Shown here: piece by piece, positions 27,299-35,949 of the stretch
Numbering within the stretch: position 1 is the stretch's first letter
Layout of the letters: every line of letters begins with the position of its first letter
DNA from: Hypericibacter terrae
Lineage (GTDB): Bacteria > Pseudomonadota > Alphaproteobacteria > Dongiales > Dongiaceae
DNA: 64,000 bases
Direction of reading: 5' to 3'
Assembly: GCF_008728855.1 (NCBI RefSeq)
Contig: NZ_CP042906.1
Span: forward strand, 4,267,570-4,331,569
Program-made: the position numbers and the translations under genes
The notes under the pieces: model-generated
The model's input: the letters and a program-made list of their open reading frames with translations, nothing else
What the model was told of the DNA's origin: nothing
The model's database searches: none

Positions 27299-28056
27299 GC
27301 CTCCAGATCCTCATCCTCGGCGGCACGGGGGATGCCGCGAGGCTGGCCGCGGGCATCAATGCCGATCCGAAATTCTCGGTGACGACCTCGCTCGCCGGCC
27401 GCACCGACAATCCGAAGAAGCTCGCCGGCAAGGTCCGTGTCGGCGGCTTCGGCGGCATCGCCGGCCTGATCGACTATCTGCGCGAAAGCAAGGTCGACGT
27501 GCTGGTCGATGCCTCCCATCCGTTCGCGGCGCAGATCCGCCGCCACGCCATGGCGGCCGCGACCAAGGCCAATGTCCCGCTGCTTCGCCTCGAGCGCGCC
27601 GCCTGGGCCAAGATGCGCGGCGACCGCTGGCATGAGGTGGAAGATCTCGCGGAAGCCGCGAAGCTCGCGCCCAAGCTCGGCCATCGCGCCTTTCTCACCG
27701 TCGGCCGGACGGAGCTCGCCTCCTTCAGCGGTGTCGCCGGGGTTCATTTCCTGGTGCGGCTGGTCGATCCGCCCTCGGCGCCGCTGCCGCTGGCCGATTT
27801 CGAGATCATGCTCGAGCGCGGGCCCTTCGACGAGACCGAGGAGCTGCAGCTGATGCGCGTGCGCCATATCGATCTCGTCATCGCCAAGAACAGCGGCGGC
27901 GACGCCACCTACGGCAAGATCGCCGCCGCCCGCGAGCTCAAGGTCCCCGTGATCCTGCAACGCCGCCCCGCGCTGCCGCCGGGCTACGCGCCCGCGGCGA
28001 TGGTCGAGACGGCGGAAGCGGCGATGGAGTGGCTGGATCGGTTCGCGCGGGATTGA
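27295..28056 (+). CDS. cobK: Precorrin-6A/cobalt-precorrin-6A reductase
   Basis: This 253-residue NAD(P)H-dependent reductase has the N-terminal ILILGGTGDAARLAAGI motif, the DASHPFAAQIRRHA segment and the late IDLVIAKNSGGDATYGKI, all typical of CobK/CbiJ. It reduces the corrin macrocycle before CobL action. It is translationally coupled to cbiD. The gene ends before a GC-rich palindrome that separates it from the convergent MFS gene. Confidence 0.94.
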   Translation: MSLQILILGGTGDAARLAAGINADPKFSVTTSLAGRTDNPKKLAGKVRVGGFGGIAGLIDYLRESKVDVLVDASHPFAAQIRRHAMAAATKANVPLLRLERAAWAKMRGDRWHEVEDLAEAAKLAPKLGHRAFLTVGRTELASFSGVAGVHFLVRLVDPPSAPLPLADFEIMLERGPFDETEELQLMRVRHIDLVIAKNSGGDATYGKIAAARELKVPVILQRRPALPPGYAPAAMVETAEAAMEWLDRFARD

Positions 28057-28069
28057 ACCGGATTCCTTT

Positions 28070-28096
28070 CCTCTCCCTCACGAAGCGAGGGAGAGG
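28070..28096. repeat. Intergenic hairpin (composite repeat family)
   Basis: A 10-bp perfect stem CCTCTCCCTC/GAGGGAGAGG between the convergent cobK and MFS genes. Further small inverted repeats follow (CATCGC/GCGATG near 28228-28243 and CTCCAC/GTGGGGAG near 28258-28273). Similar pairs of hairpins occur near 21423 and 47317. It may end transcription from both sides. Confidence 0.6.
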
Positions 28097-28295
28097 GTTG
28101 CGAAGAGTTAGGCCGCGGGCGAGGGCCCGCTGTTTGTTTAATGGCCGGCGGAGCCGGCACGCGAAGCGGAGACTTACTCGAAGCTGGGTGAGGTGACCTT
28201 CCTTGCTCGCACCGCACCCCTCACCCTCCCATCGCAAGCGCGATGGGGCCCTCCCTATCTCCACAAAGTGGGGAGAGGATTGGAGAGACGGTAAT

Positions 28296-29477
28296 TCACC
28301 TCAACCTTCTCAACCGAACCATCGCCACGATACCGAGCGCCGGTCCGATTGCGAGCCCGGCGAGCACCGGTGGCCAGCCGAACTTCGCCGCCAGCACCGG
28401 CGTGATCTGCACCGTCGCGAAGGTCAGCGCGAAACCCAACGCCGTCTGGAAAGTCATCAGGCTGCCGGCCTGCTGCGGCGGCGAGGCGTCGGCGACCAGC
28501 GCCGAGAACTGCGCCGAATCCGGAACGATGGTGAGGCCCCAGACCACGACGATCGCGAAGGTGATCCAGACGGGCCCGCCGAAGGTCGCGGCGGTCGCCA
28601 GCGCGGCGGCGCCGCTCAGCGCCATCGCGACGATGGTGACTTCGGCCTTGCCGATCCGGTCCGCCACCGAACCGGCGAAGGCGCAGGCGAGACCGCCAGC
28701 GCCGATGGCGACGAAGGCTGTGAGCTTGGAAAGCCGCAACGCGTCCGCCGCCGGCAGTGTGGCGCCATAGGAAGCCGCCGTGGCCGCCGCGATCCAGGCC
28801 CACATGGCGTAGAGCTCCCACATATGGCCGAGATAGCCGGCATAGGCGAAGCGGACGCGCCGGTTGGTCCAGGCCGTCGCGATGGCGCTGGGATCGAAGC
28901 GTGTGGCCCTGCCGTGATAGGGTCCGAGCGACACCGTGAGACAGAGCAGGCCGGCCGCGACGGCAGCCATCGAAGCGATCATCACCGTCACATGCCAATC
29001 CTCGCCGCCGGCAAGTGCGATCAGATGCGGCGAGGCCGAGCCCAGCGTGAGCGCACCCACGAGTCCGCCGACCAGGAACCCGCGATCCTTCTGTCCCCAG
29101 CCGACGGCGATCTTCATGCCGACCGGATAGACACCGGCCAGGAGCGCGCCCGTCGCGACACGCGCGGCGATGGCCGGGACGCTGCCCGGCACCAGGACCA
29201 AGAGGCTCGCATTGGCGATTCCGGCACAGATGGCCGACACCGCGAAGACGCGGCGCGGATCGTAGCGGTCGGCCAGCCCCAGGATGGCGGAAGCGAGCGC
29301 GCCGAGGACGAAGCCCGCCTGGACGCCGCTCGACAGCGCCGCCTGGCGGAAGGGCGACAGGGCCGCCTCGCGCAGCATGTCCGGCAGGACCGCGGCGGAT
29401 ACGAACCAAAGGCTCATCGCCGCCACCTCGGCAATCAGCAGCAAGGAGACCGAGCGAAATTTCTGTTGCGAAGACAA
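28296..29477 (-). CDS. MFS transporter
   Basis: A 393-residue MFS permease with around 12 helices. It starts SLLLIAEVAAMSLWFVSAAV and has the loop LGLADRYDPRRVFAVS and a second-half repeat GSVADRIGKAEVTIVAM. The pattern resembles the nitrate/cyanate-type CynX branch, but no substrate can be assigned. It is the first non-cobalamin gene after cobK and runs in the opposite direction. Confidence 0.87.
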   Translation of the reverse strand: MSSQQKFRSVSLLLIAEVAAMSLWFVSAAVLPDMLREAALSPFRQAALSSGVQAGFVLGALASAILGLADRYDPRRVFAVSAICAGIANASLLVLVPGSVPAIAARVATGALLAGVYPVGMKIAVGWGQKDRGFLVGGLVGALTLGSASPHLIALAGGEDWHVTVMIASMAAVAAGLLCLTVSLGPYHGRATRFDPSAIATAWTNRRVRFAYAGYLGHMWELYAMWAWIAAATAASYGATLPAADALRLSKLTAFVAIGAGGLACAFAGSVADRIGKAEVTIVAMALSGAAALATAATFGGPVWITFAIVVVWGLTIVPDSAQFSALVADASPPQQAGSLMTFQTALGFALTFATVQITPVLAAKFGWPPVLAGLAIGPALGIVAMVRLRRLR

Positions 29478-29544
29478 GATCGGCGATCGTTCCCCGGAGC
29501 GCGTGACGTCGCGATACTCGCTCAGGCGCCCACGCCGGCGCCAT

Positions 29545-30426
29545 TCACCCGTTCGTGAAGAACTCGCGCATCGCCTTGGCGCAGGCCTCGGGCTCTTCCT
29601 CGGCGATGAAATGGCCGCATTTGAGCGGCACCTCGCGCACGTCGCTGGCCCATTTCTTCCAGATCTCGGCTGGCGAGGCGATCTTGTCCTTGAGATAGTC
29701 GGCGCCCCAGATCACCAGCAGCGGGCATTGAATCTTGCGGCCCGCCTTACGGTCGGCCAGATCATGCTCGCGGTCGCAAGTGGCGCCGGCACGGTAATCC
29801 TCGCAGGTCGCCTCGACCACCGAGGGCTTCGCGAAGCTCGCCTCGTAGGCGGCGATCGCCTCGGGGTCGAAGCAGTCCTTCTTGCCGGCCCAGCGCTGCA
29901 GCAGATGGTGCATATAGAAGAGCGGGTCGCTGCCGATCATCTTCTCCGGCACGGGGGCCGGCACCGCGAGGAACGGCCAGTGATAGGTGGCGAGTGCCGA
30001 TTCCCACCCCATCTGCTCCCAGGTCTCGACCGTCGGCACGATATCGAGGATCGCGAGCTTCTTCACCCGCTCGGGGAAATCGAGCGCCAGGCGATAGGCG
30101 ACGCGGGCACCCCGGTCATGCCCGCCGAGGCGAAAACGCGGCTGCCCCAGCGCATCCATGATCTCGATCATGTCGCGCGCCATCGCCCGCTTCGAGTAGT
30201 TCAGATGCTCGGGGTCCGGTTGGGGGCCGATGCTGTCGCCATAGCCGCGCAGATCGGGGATCACCAGCGAGAAGCGGTCGGCCAGCGCCGGCGCCACCTT
30301 GTGCCAGATCGCATGCGTCTGCGGGTAGCCGTGCAGCAGCAGCAGGGCCGGCCCATGGCCGCCCGTCTTGACCGCAATCTCGGCGTTCGACGTCTTGATG
30401 CGTCGCGCCTGGAAACCTTCGAACAT
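29545..30426 (-). CDS. Haloacetate (fluoroacetate) dehalogenase-like alpha/beta hydrolase
   Basis: The 293-residue protein keeps every active-site residue I recall for fluoroacetate dehalogenase: nucleophile Asp104 with Arg105 and Arg108 (GGHDRGARVA), Asp128 in LAILDIVPT, the halide-site His149-Trp150 (TYHWPFLAVPAPVPE), Tyr211 (CEDYRAG) and catalytic His272 (LKCGHFIAEEEPE). Spacing from Asp104 to the His-Trp pair is the same as in the studied enzyme. It would hydrolyse haloacetates to glycolate and halide in the cytosol. Promiscuous epoxide or ester hydrolysis cannot be excluded. It sits between an MFS and an AraC regulator gene. Confidence 0.85.
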   Translation of the reverse strand: MFEGFQARRIKTSNAEIAVKTGGHGPALLLLHGYPQTHAIWHKVAPALADRFSLVIPDLRGYGDSIGPQPDPEHLNYSKRAMARDMIEIMDALGQPRFRLGGHDRGARVAYRLALDFPERVKKLAILDIVPTVETWEQMGWESALATYHWPFLAVPAPVPEKMIGSDPLFYMHHLLQRWAGKKDCFDPEAIAAYEASFAKPSVVEATCEDYRAGATCDREHDLADRKAGRKIQCPLLVIWGADYLKDKIASPAEIWKKWASDVREVPLKCGHFIAEEEPEACAKAMREFFTNG

Positions 30427-30516
30427 CGCTGTCTTATCCCCCGAGGCGGCGGATCATGCGCCGGAGCGGGCCCGGGTTGCAACCTCGGGGCTGGGAATAT
30501 CTGACGCCGGGCAAGG

Positions 30517-31500
30517 TCAATCCAGAAGGTCGGAGGGGCCGGCTTTCCGGCCGAGAGCCGTCGCGCGATAGAGCCGCGGCGAGGTGCCATAGGCCTCGCG
30601 GAAGGCGCGGCTGAAATGGGCCGCGTCGCTGAACCCCCACTGATAGGCGATCTGCGAGATGCGCGCGGCCGGGCGCAGCGCCAGATCGTGCCGGCAGGCC
30701 TCGAGCCGTCGATGCCAGATCCAGCGTTCGAGCGTCCAGCCGCTCTCGCCGAAGACGCGGTGGAGCTGGCGCGGCGAGACGCCGACCGCCGCCGCGATCC
30801 CGTCAGGATTGAGCTCCGGATCGCCCAGGCGCTGCAGGATATGGCCGGTGATCCGCGCCAGCATGCTCTTGTGATAGTCCGACGCCGCGGATGACGGCAT
30901 CGGATCGAGCGCGCTCGCCAGCAGCTCCAGGGTTGCGCGCAGCACCGGCTCCTGGCCGCCCGGCGGCAGCTCCGCTGCCTGGCGCGCGAGTGCGCGCAGA
31001 TGGGTCGCGAAGATGGCGCCGCAGCCCGAGCGTCCGTTCAGCACCGTGCCCGTCAGATCGCGCACATTGGGCATCACCCCTTCGAGCAGCGCCTGCGGCA
31101 GCAGCAACGTGATCTTCTGCAGGCTGTCGGGAACCAGGAACTCCATCGGCTGCGTGCTGTCCCAGAGCGTGAGGTCGCCCGGCCCCAGCTCGGCCTCGCG
31201 GCCGGCATGGGTAATGCGCTCGCGCCCGCCGATCACATAGAGAAGTCCGAACGCGGCTTCGCTCGATCTCCCGAGCTCCGGCCGGCCGCGACGGCCGCGG
31301 CAAGGATCGCAGACGCAGTGAATGATGTCGGCCGCCCCCAGCGTCTGCCGGCGCAGCTTCGCCTTGAAGCCGGTCCGGTCCTGGCGCGGCATGTCCCACG
31401 AGCAATGGGTGTCGCTGACCGCGTCGCGCCACCAGTTATATTGGCGCGCGGCAGCGACCGTTTCGGACGACATCACCTGAACTGCTCCGGTCGACAGCAT
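30517..31500 (-). CDS. AraC family transcriptional regulator
   Basis: The 327-residue protein has an AraC-binding-like N-terminal half (ITHAGREAELGPGDLTLWDS) and a C-terminal AraC double helix-turn-helix (ISQIAYQWGFSDAAHFSRAF then YGTSPRLYR). Start ATG 31500 follows GAGAGGGGCC; a second Met is 27 bases further in. A CxxC pair (CVCDPCRGR) in the N-terminal half is unusual and could bind metal or respond to redox. It is divergent from a cupin gene and lies upstream of the dehalogenase-like gene, both possible targets. Confidence 0.9.
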   Translation of the reverse strand: MLSTGAVQVMSSETVAAARQYNWWRDAVSDTHCSWDMPRQDRTGFKAKLRRQTLGAADIIHCVCDPCRGRRGRPELGRSSEAAFGLLYVIGGRERITHAGREAELGPGDLTLWDSTQPMEFLVPDSLQKITLLLPQALLEGVMPNVRDLTGTVLNGRSGCGAIFATHLRALARQAAELPPGGQEPVLRATLELLASALDPMPSSAASDYHKSMLARITGHILQRLGDPELNPDGIAAAVGVSPRQLHRVFGESGWTLERWIWHRRLEACRHDLALRPAARISQIAYQWGFSDAAHFSRAFREAYGTSPRLYRATALGRKAGPSDLLD

Positions 31501-31696
31501 GGCCCCTCTCCCAGTCCTGCTTCGTGACCCGCCCCGGCACCGGTCGAAGACCTTTGTCCTGCGGATTTCGTCCTTTGCGCGCTGGATCAAGCTTCCCGGC
31601 ACGGTCAGGCAAGACCGGTGCGGGCGATATGGGGTCGATTCTTGGGCAAGCGGGCCCGGAGGTCAATGGCGCCCGTCCCACCAGGAGGAATGCCCC

Positions 31697-32116
31697 ATGA
31701 GCGACGTGAATCCCCCGGATCTGCTCTGCCGCACGGCCGACATGGCCTGGATCAATTTCGGCCCCGGCATCGACTACAAGGTGCTGCGCACCAGTGCCGA
31801 GACCGGCGTCTGGACCGTCATCTTCAGCTGCGCCAAGGGATCGAGCTTCCCGCCCCATTTCCATCATGGCGCCGGGGAATATCTGCTGACCAAGGGCGTG
31901 ATGGATTACCGCGCCGGGGTCGCCCATGCCGGCGACTATGGCTATGAGCCGCTCGGCGTCTATCACGAGCGCACCGAGTTCCACGAGGATTCGGAGCTGC
32001 TCTTCACCAATCACGGGCCGATCGCTTTCATCAACCCCGACCAGTCGATCGCCATGATCCTCGATTGGAAATATTTCGCCGACAAGGCCAGGGAGCAGAC
32101 CCGGGCGGCCGCCTGA
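31697..32116 (+). CDS. Cupin protein, 2,4'-dihydroxyacetophenone dioxygenase-like family
   Basis: A 139-residue single-domain cupin. The metal ligands are in PPHFHHGAGEYLLTKG and YEPLGVYHERTEF. The general pattern (TADMAWINFGPGIDYKVLRT) is that of small proteins grouped with 2,4'-dihydroxyacetophenone dioxygenase, which cleaves a C-C bond with Fe and O2; enzymatic activity here is not proven. ATG 31697 follows AGGAGGA at ideal spacing. It precedes the 2-oxoacid dehydrogenase operon by 99 bases in the same direction. Confidence 0.8.
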   Translation: MSDVNPPDLLCRTADMAWINFGPGIDYKVLRTSAETGVWTVIFSCAKGSSFPPHFHHGAGEYLLTKGVMDYRAGVAHAGDYGYEPLGVYHERTEFHEDSELLFTNHGPIAFINPDQSIAMILDWKYFADKAREQTRAAA

Positions 32117-32215
32117 CGCGGGGCATCCCCGTCTCTTTCCATGGCGAGCGCGGCCGCCGGGCGCCACCCGGCGCGCCACGCCTCGTCAGCGCCCTTTCCG
32201 ACGAGGTGAAATCCG

Positions 32216-33202
32216 ATGAAGCCCACCCGCGACCAGTGGCTGTGGATGTACCGGACCATGGTGACGAGCCGCCTGTTCGAGGAGGCGATCGCCGCCGCTT
32301 ATTTCGAGGGCAAGACCCCCGCCTTCAACATGGCGAACGGCCCCATTCCCGGCGAGATGCATCTCTCCAACGGCCAGGAGCCCTGCGCCGTCGGCGTCTG
32401 CGCGCATCTGAGGGCCGACGATTTCGTGACCGCGACCCATCGCCCGCACCATATCGCTATCGCCAAGGGCGTCGATCTCGATGCCATGGCGGCCGAGATC
32501 TTCGGCAAGAAAACCGGCCTCAGCGGCGGGCGCGGCGGCCATATGCATGTCTTCGATGCGCGGGTGAATTTCGGCTGCTCGGGCATCATCGCCGAGGGCA
32601 TGGGGCCGGTGACCGGCGCCGCCCTCGCCTTCAAGCTCCGCCAGCAGCGCCATGTCGCCGTCTCCTTCATCGGCGAGGGCGCCGCCAACCAGGGCGCCTT
32701 CCATGAGGCGCTCAATCTGGCGGCACTCTGGCAGGTGCCGGCGGTCTTCGTGATCGAGGACAATGGCTGAGGCATCTCGGTCGCCAAGGCACAGGCCACC
32801 GCGATCGCCAACAACGACCTGCGGGCGGCGGCCTACGGCATTCCCGGCCATCGCGTCGCCGACAACGATCCGCTCGCGATCTTCGAGGTCGCCGGCGAAG
32901 CCATTGCCCGCGCGCGTTCCGGCGGCGGGCCCAGCCTGATCGAAATAGAGACCTCGCGCCTCGAGGGCCATTTCATCGGCGATCCGCAGAGTTATCGCCC
33001 CGAAGGCGAGCTGCCCGCGCTCAAAGCGCGCGATCCGATCCCGGCGCTGCGCGACCGGCTCCTGCGCGAAGGGATCATGGACGCCGCGACCGAGGCGACC
33101 CAGCGCGACCGTGCCCGCACCAGAGTGGATGCCGCCATCGCTGCCGCGCGCGCCGCCGTCTATCCGCAACCGCAGGAAGCCTTCGAAAAGGTGTTCGCAT
33201 GA
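32216..33202 (+). pseudogene. 2-oxoacid dehydrogenase E1 alpha with an in-frame TGA
   Basis: Codons 1-184 and 186-328 are in one frame and together form a complete ThDP-dependent E1 alpha of the acetoin/pyruvate dehydrogenase type (GEMHLSNGQEPCAVGV, GRGGHMHVFD, ThDP motif GEGAANQGAFHEALN to VIEDNG). Codon 185 (32768-32770) is TGA, where relatives have Tyr or Trp in NNGYAIS/NNGWGIS; the frame then goes on GISVAKAQATAIANND to the end without decay. The 3' end overlaps E1 beta by ATGA. A single G-to-A change from TGG explains it. It may be a fresh nonsense mutation, a sequencing error, or low-level read-through. Confidence 0.85.
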
Positions 33203-34266
33203 CCGCCGCGACCCAGACCAGGCCGCAAGCCGGCGATGCCGGTGCCGCCAACCGCGCCAAGCGCAACCTCACCATCGCCAAGGCCATGGCCGAGGCGATC
33301 GCGCAGGAGATGCGCCAGGATCCTGCCGTGCTGGTGATGGGTGAGGATATCGGCCGGCTCGGCGGCGTGTTCGGCAACACCCGCGGGCTGATCGAGGAGT
33401 TCGGCCCGGAACGCATTCGCGACACGCCGATCTCGGAGACCGCCTTCATCGGCGGTGCAGTGGGCATGGCCGCCGTCGGCATGAAGCCGATCGTCGAGCT
33501 GATGTTCGTCGACTTCTTCGGCGTCTGCATGGATGCGATCTACAATCTCGCCGCCAAGAACTGCTATTTCTCGGGCGGCCAGATGCCGCTGCCGATGGTG
33601 ATCATGACCTCCTGCGGCGGCGGTTACAGCGACGCGGGTCAGCATTCGCAATGCCTCTACGGCACCTTCGCCCATCTGCCGGGCCTCAAGGTGGTCGTGC
33701 CGTCCAATGCCTTTGACGCCAAGGGCCTGCTGCTGGCGGCGATCCGCGATCCCAATCCCGTTATCTACATGTTCCACAAGGCGCTCCAGGGAATGGGCTG
33801 GCTCGGCACCGTCAAGGGCGCCATCACCGACGTGCCCGAGGACGACTATGTCCTGCCGATCGGACGCGCCGCCGTGGTCCGTCCTGGCCGCGACGTGACC
33901 CTGGTGGGGTTCGGCAACACGCTCCATCACGCGCTCGACGCCGCGGGCGATCTCGCGGGCGAGGGCATCGAGGCCGAGGTGATCGATCTGCGCAGCATCG
34001 TGCCGCTCGACCGCGAGACCATCCTGGCCTCGGTGCGACGCACCGGACGGCTGGTGGTGGTGGATGACGACTATCAGAGCTTCGGCGTTTCGGCCGAGAT
34101 CATCGCGACCGCCACCGAAGGCGCCTTCAGCGCGCTCAAGGCCGCGCCGCGGCGCGTCGCCTTCCCCGACATCCCGATTCCCTTCAGCCCGGCCCTCGAG
34201 CGCCCGCTGATGCCGGACGCGGCCAAGGTCGCAGCGGCGGGCCGCCTGGCATGCAAGGAACGCTGA
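33199..34266 (+). CDS. 2-oxoacid dehydrogenase E1 beta subunit
   Basis: The 355-residue protein has transketolase pyrimidine-binding and C-terminal domains: VMGEDIGRLGGVFGNTRGL, DTPISETAFIGGAVGMAA and ELMFVDFFGVCMDAIYN, then VEVIDLRSIVPLDRETI-type C-domain. With E1 alpha it decarboxylates a 2-oxo acid (or cleaves acetoin) and transfers the acyl group to lipoate. It is intact and coupled to E1 alpha, the lipoyl carrier and the ligase. Substrate is not determinable; no E2 or E3 gene follows. Confidence 0.93.
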   Translation: MTAATQTRPQAGDAGAANRAKRNLTIAKAMAEAIAQEMRQDPAVLVMGEDIGRLGGVFGNTRGLIEEFGPERIRDTPISETAFIGGAVGMAAVGMKPIVELMFVDFFGVCMDAIYNLAAKNCYFSGGQMPLPMVIMTSCGGGYSDAGQHSQCLYGTFAHLPGLKVVVPSNAFDAKGLLLAAIRDPNPVIYMFHKALQGMGWLGTVKGAITDVPEDDYVLPIGRAAVVRPGRDVTLVGFGNTLHHALDAAGDLAGEGIEAEVIDLRSIVPLDRETILASVRRTGRLVVVDDDYQSFGVSAEIIATATEGAFSALKAAPRRVAFPDIPIPFSPALERPLMPDAAKVAAAGRLACKER

Positions 34267-34268
34267 GC

Positions 34269-34499
34269 ATGGTGTCGGTGGCGATTCCGCCCGACATGTG
34301 GGCGGAAGACATGGAGGGCGTGGTCTCGGCCTGGCTGTTCGAGGAGGGCGACCGGGTGCGCGAAGGCGACCTGATCGCCGAGGTCATGGTTGAGAAGACT
34401 TCTTATGATCTGACGGCGCCAGCCTCGGGTATATTGCGCATCCTGGTCGGACAGGATGTGCCTTTCCGCCGTGGAGCCGAGGTCGCCCGGATCGAATGA
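34269..34499 (+). CDS. Stand-alone lipoyl-domain carrier protein
   Basis: This 76-residue protein consists only of a lipoyl/biotinyl domain. The modified Lys should be Lys43 in VMVEKTSYDLTAPASG, at the tip of the hairpin, with the usual GVVSAWLFEEGDRVREGD first half. ATG 34269 was chosen because AAGGA lies 9 bases upstream; an in-frame ATG at 34251 overlaps the end of E1 beta. It has no E2 core or E3-binding domain. The flanking E1 and lipoate-ligase genes indicate lipoylation rather than biotinylation. Confidence 0.87.
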   Translation: MVSVAIPPDMWAEDMEGVVSAWLFEEGDRVREGDLIAEVMVEKTSYDLTAPASGILRILVGQDVPFRRGAEVARIE

Positions 34500-35254
34500 C
34501 GTCCCCTTTCCCGCCCGCGGATCCGACGCCGCCCGGCGTCGGCCGCTGGCGGTTCGAGATCGAGCGCGACGCCGCGCCGGCGGCCGAGAGGCTGCGCGCC
34601 GAGGAGGCGCTGCTGGAGCGCGTCCGCGACGGCGAGCCGCCGACCTGCGGGATCTGGCAGGCTGCCCGCGCCATCGTCGTGCCCCGTCCTTGGACCGATC
34701 TTCCCGCCTTTGCCGAGGCCGCGGCCGGCATGGAGGCGCGCGGCTGGCCGGTGCTCCCCCGGCTTTCGGGCGGCACACCGGTCCCGCAGATGCCAGGGGT
34801 CCTCAATCTGTCCTTCGTCTATCCCGTCGCGTCGAACCTCTGGTCGCTGGAGGCGGCTTACCGTCATCTGGTTGAACCCCTGCGTCACGCCACGCGGGAC
34901 TTCGGTGTCGAAGCCGAGGTGGGCGAGGTCACCGGCAGCCTCTGTGCCGGCCGCTTCGATCTCGCCATCGGCGGACGAAAATTCGTCGGCACCGCCCAGC
35001 GGCGGCGTTCTGGCGGCCGCCCCGGGCTGACGGTCATCCTCGCCCATGCAACCCTCTGGATCGCGCCGGACCTCGACCTTGCCTGCGCGGCCGTCGCCGA
35101 TTTCCTCACCGCGCTGGGCCGGCCCGTCGACTTCCGCCCTGAGACCATGACCACGCTTGCGGCTGAGCTGGGTCCATCCAGGCCGGCTGACCGTCTGATC
35201 GCCGAATTCACCGATGCGCTTCGACGCGTCATCGACGATGCGCGACCGCCTTAG
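34496..35254 (+). CDS. Lipoate-protein ligase A family protein
   Basis: A 252-residue BPL/LplA-fold protein. The conserved ligase segment IGGRKFVGTAQRRRSG (Lys162 as the catalytic lysine) and PVLPRLSGGTPVPQ match lipoate ligase motifs. It is coupled to the lipoyl-carrier gene by ATGA, so that carrier is the probable substrate. It is shorter and more divergent than E. coli LplA and lacks a clear C-terminal domain, as in octanoyl/lipoyl transferases. Whether it ligates free lipoate or transfers octanoate is unclear. Confidence 0.82.
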   Translation: MTSPFPPADPTPPGVGRWRFEIERDAAPAAERLRAEEALLERVRDGEPPTCGIWQAARAIVVPRPWTDLPAFAEAAAGMEARGWPVLPRLSGGTPVPQMPGVLNLSFVYPVASNLWSLEAAYRHLVEPLRHATRDFGVEAEVGEVTGSLCAGRFDLAIGGRKFVGTAQRRRSGGRPGLTVILAHATLWIAPDLDLACAAVADFLTALGRPVDFRPETMTTLAAELGPSRPADRLIAEFTDALRRVIDDARPP

Positions 35255-35949
35255 CGCGGCGCCCCCAGCAGCTTTTCCCGGCGGGCCTGCGCCTGCTTGA
35301 TGTGATACATGCGGGCCGTGCCGTCGCCGCCGCTGGTCGCCATCGAGCCCCAGCCATGCCAGCAGTCGAAGGCCCGGTCATAGAGCCAGACCGCGGCCCG
35401 CCGGTTGCGCGGACAGACCTCGGCGGCCAGCCCTTCGAGCGCTTCGGCGAGGCCCGGCAATCCTTCGCTGTCATAATGCGGGATCTTGAAGAGCCTCTGC
35501 AGCTCCGCTTCCGCCTCCGCATAGCGCTCATGCTCGGCCAGCGCCGACAACCGTTCCAAGATCGGTGCCGGATCGATCTTCTCGGCCGGTTTTTCGGCGA
35601 CCGGTGGCGGCACCGGCTTGGGTGCGGCCTGGGCGGCCACCGCGGCCTTCGCCTCGCGCAGGCGCGTGAGCCTGATCTCGCGCAATTCCGGATCCTCGTC
35701 CTCGGCGTCGAACCATTCCCGCATCTCGTTGTCGCGCGGGCCGTTCTTGTCCTTGAGGTCGAGCGTGAAGCGGTCCGGCTGTCCCGCCTGCTCGATATGG
35801 AAGATCGCGTGATGCTTCGGATATTCGTAATCGATCCGCGTGATCAGCCAGGTCTCGCCGACCTCATGCCGGCGGCCCTCGAAATCGGCGAAGGCGCGCC
35901 GCACCGTCACCTGCCGCCAGGCCCAGAGATGGTCGATGGTCGCGCTCAT
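35251..35949 (-). CDS. Hypothetical protein, third gene of an unknown operon
   Basis: A 232-residue soluble protein. The first half (TWLITRIDYEYPKHHAIFHI, FTLDLKDKNGPRDNEMREWF) looks like a compact beta-rich domain; an Ala/Pro/Lys-rich linker (about residues 105-130) leads to a helical C-terminal part with a Trp-rich segment AVWLYDRAFDCWHGWGS. I recognise no family. ATG 35949 overlaps the upstream gene's stop (ATGA); its own stop overlaps the end of the convergent ligase gene by 4 bases. Confidence 0.75.
   Translation of the reverse strand: MSATIDHLWAWRQVTVRRAFADFEGRRHEVGETWLITRIDYEYPKHHAIFHIEQAGQPDRFTLDLKDKNGPRDNEMREWFDAEDEDPELREIRLTRLREAKAAVAAQAAPKPVPPPVAEKPAEKIDPAPILERLSALAEHERYAEAEAELQRLFKIPHYDSEGLPGLAEALEGLAAEVCPRNRRAAVWLYDRAFDCWHGWGSMATSGGDGTARMYHIKQAQARREKLLGAPR

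Noticed and set aside
32768-32770. TGA in E1 alpha as a selenocysteine codon
   Set aside because: The position is Tyr/Trp in relatives, not Cys, and no obvious SECIS-like hairpin with a short loop was seen just after it; this enzyme family has no known selenoproteins.
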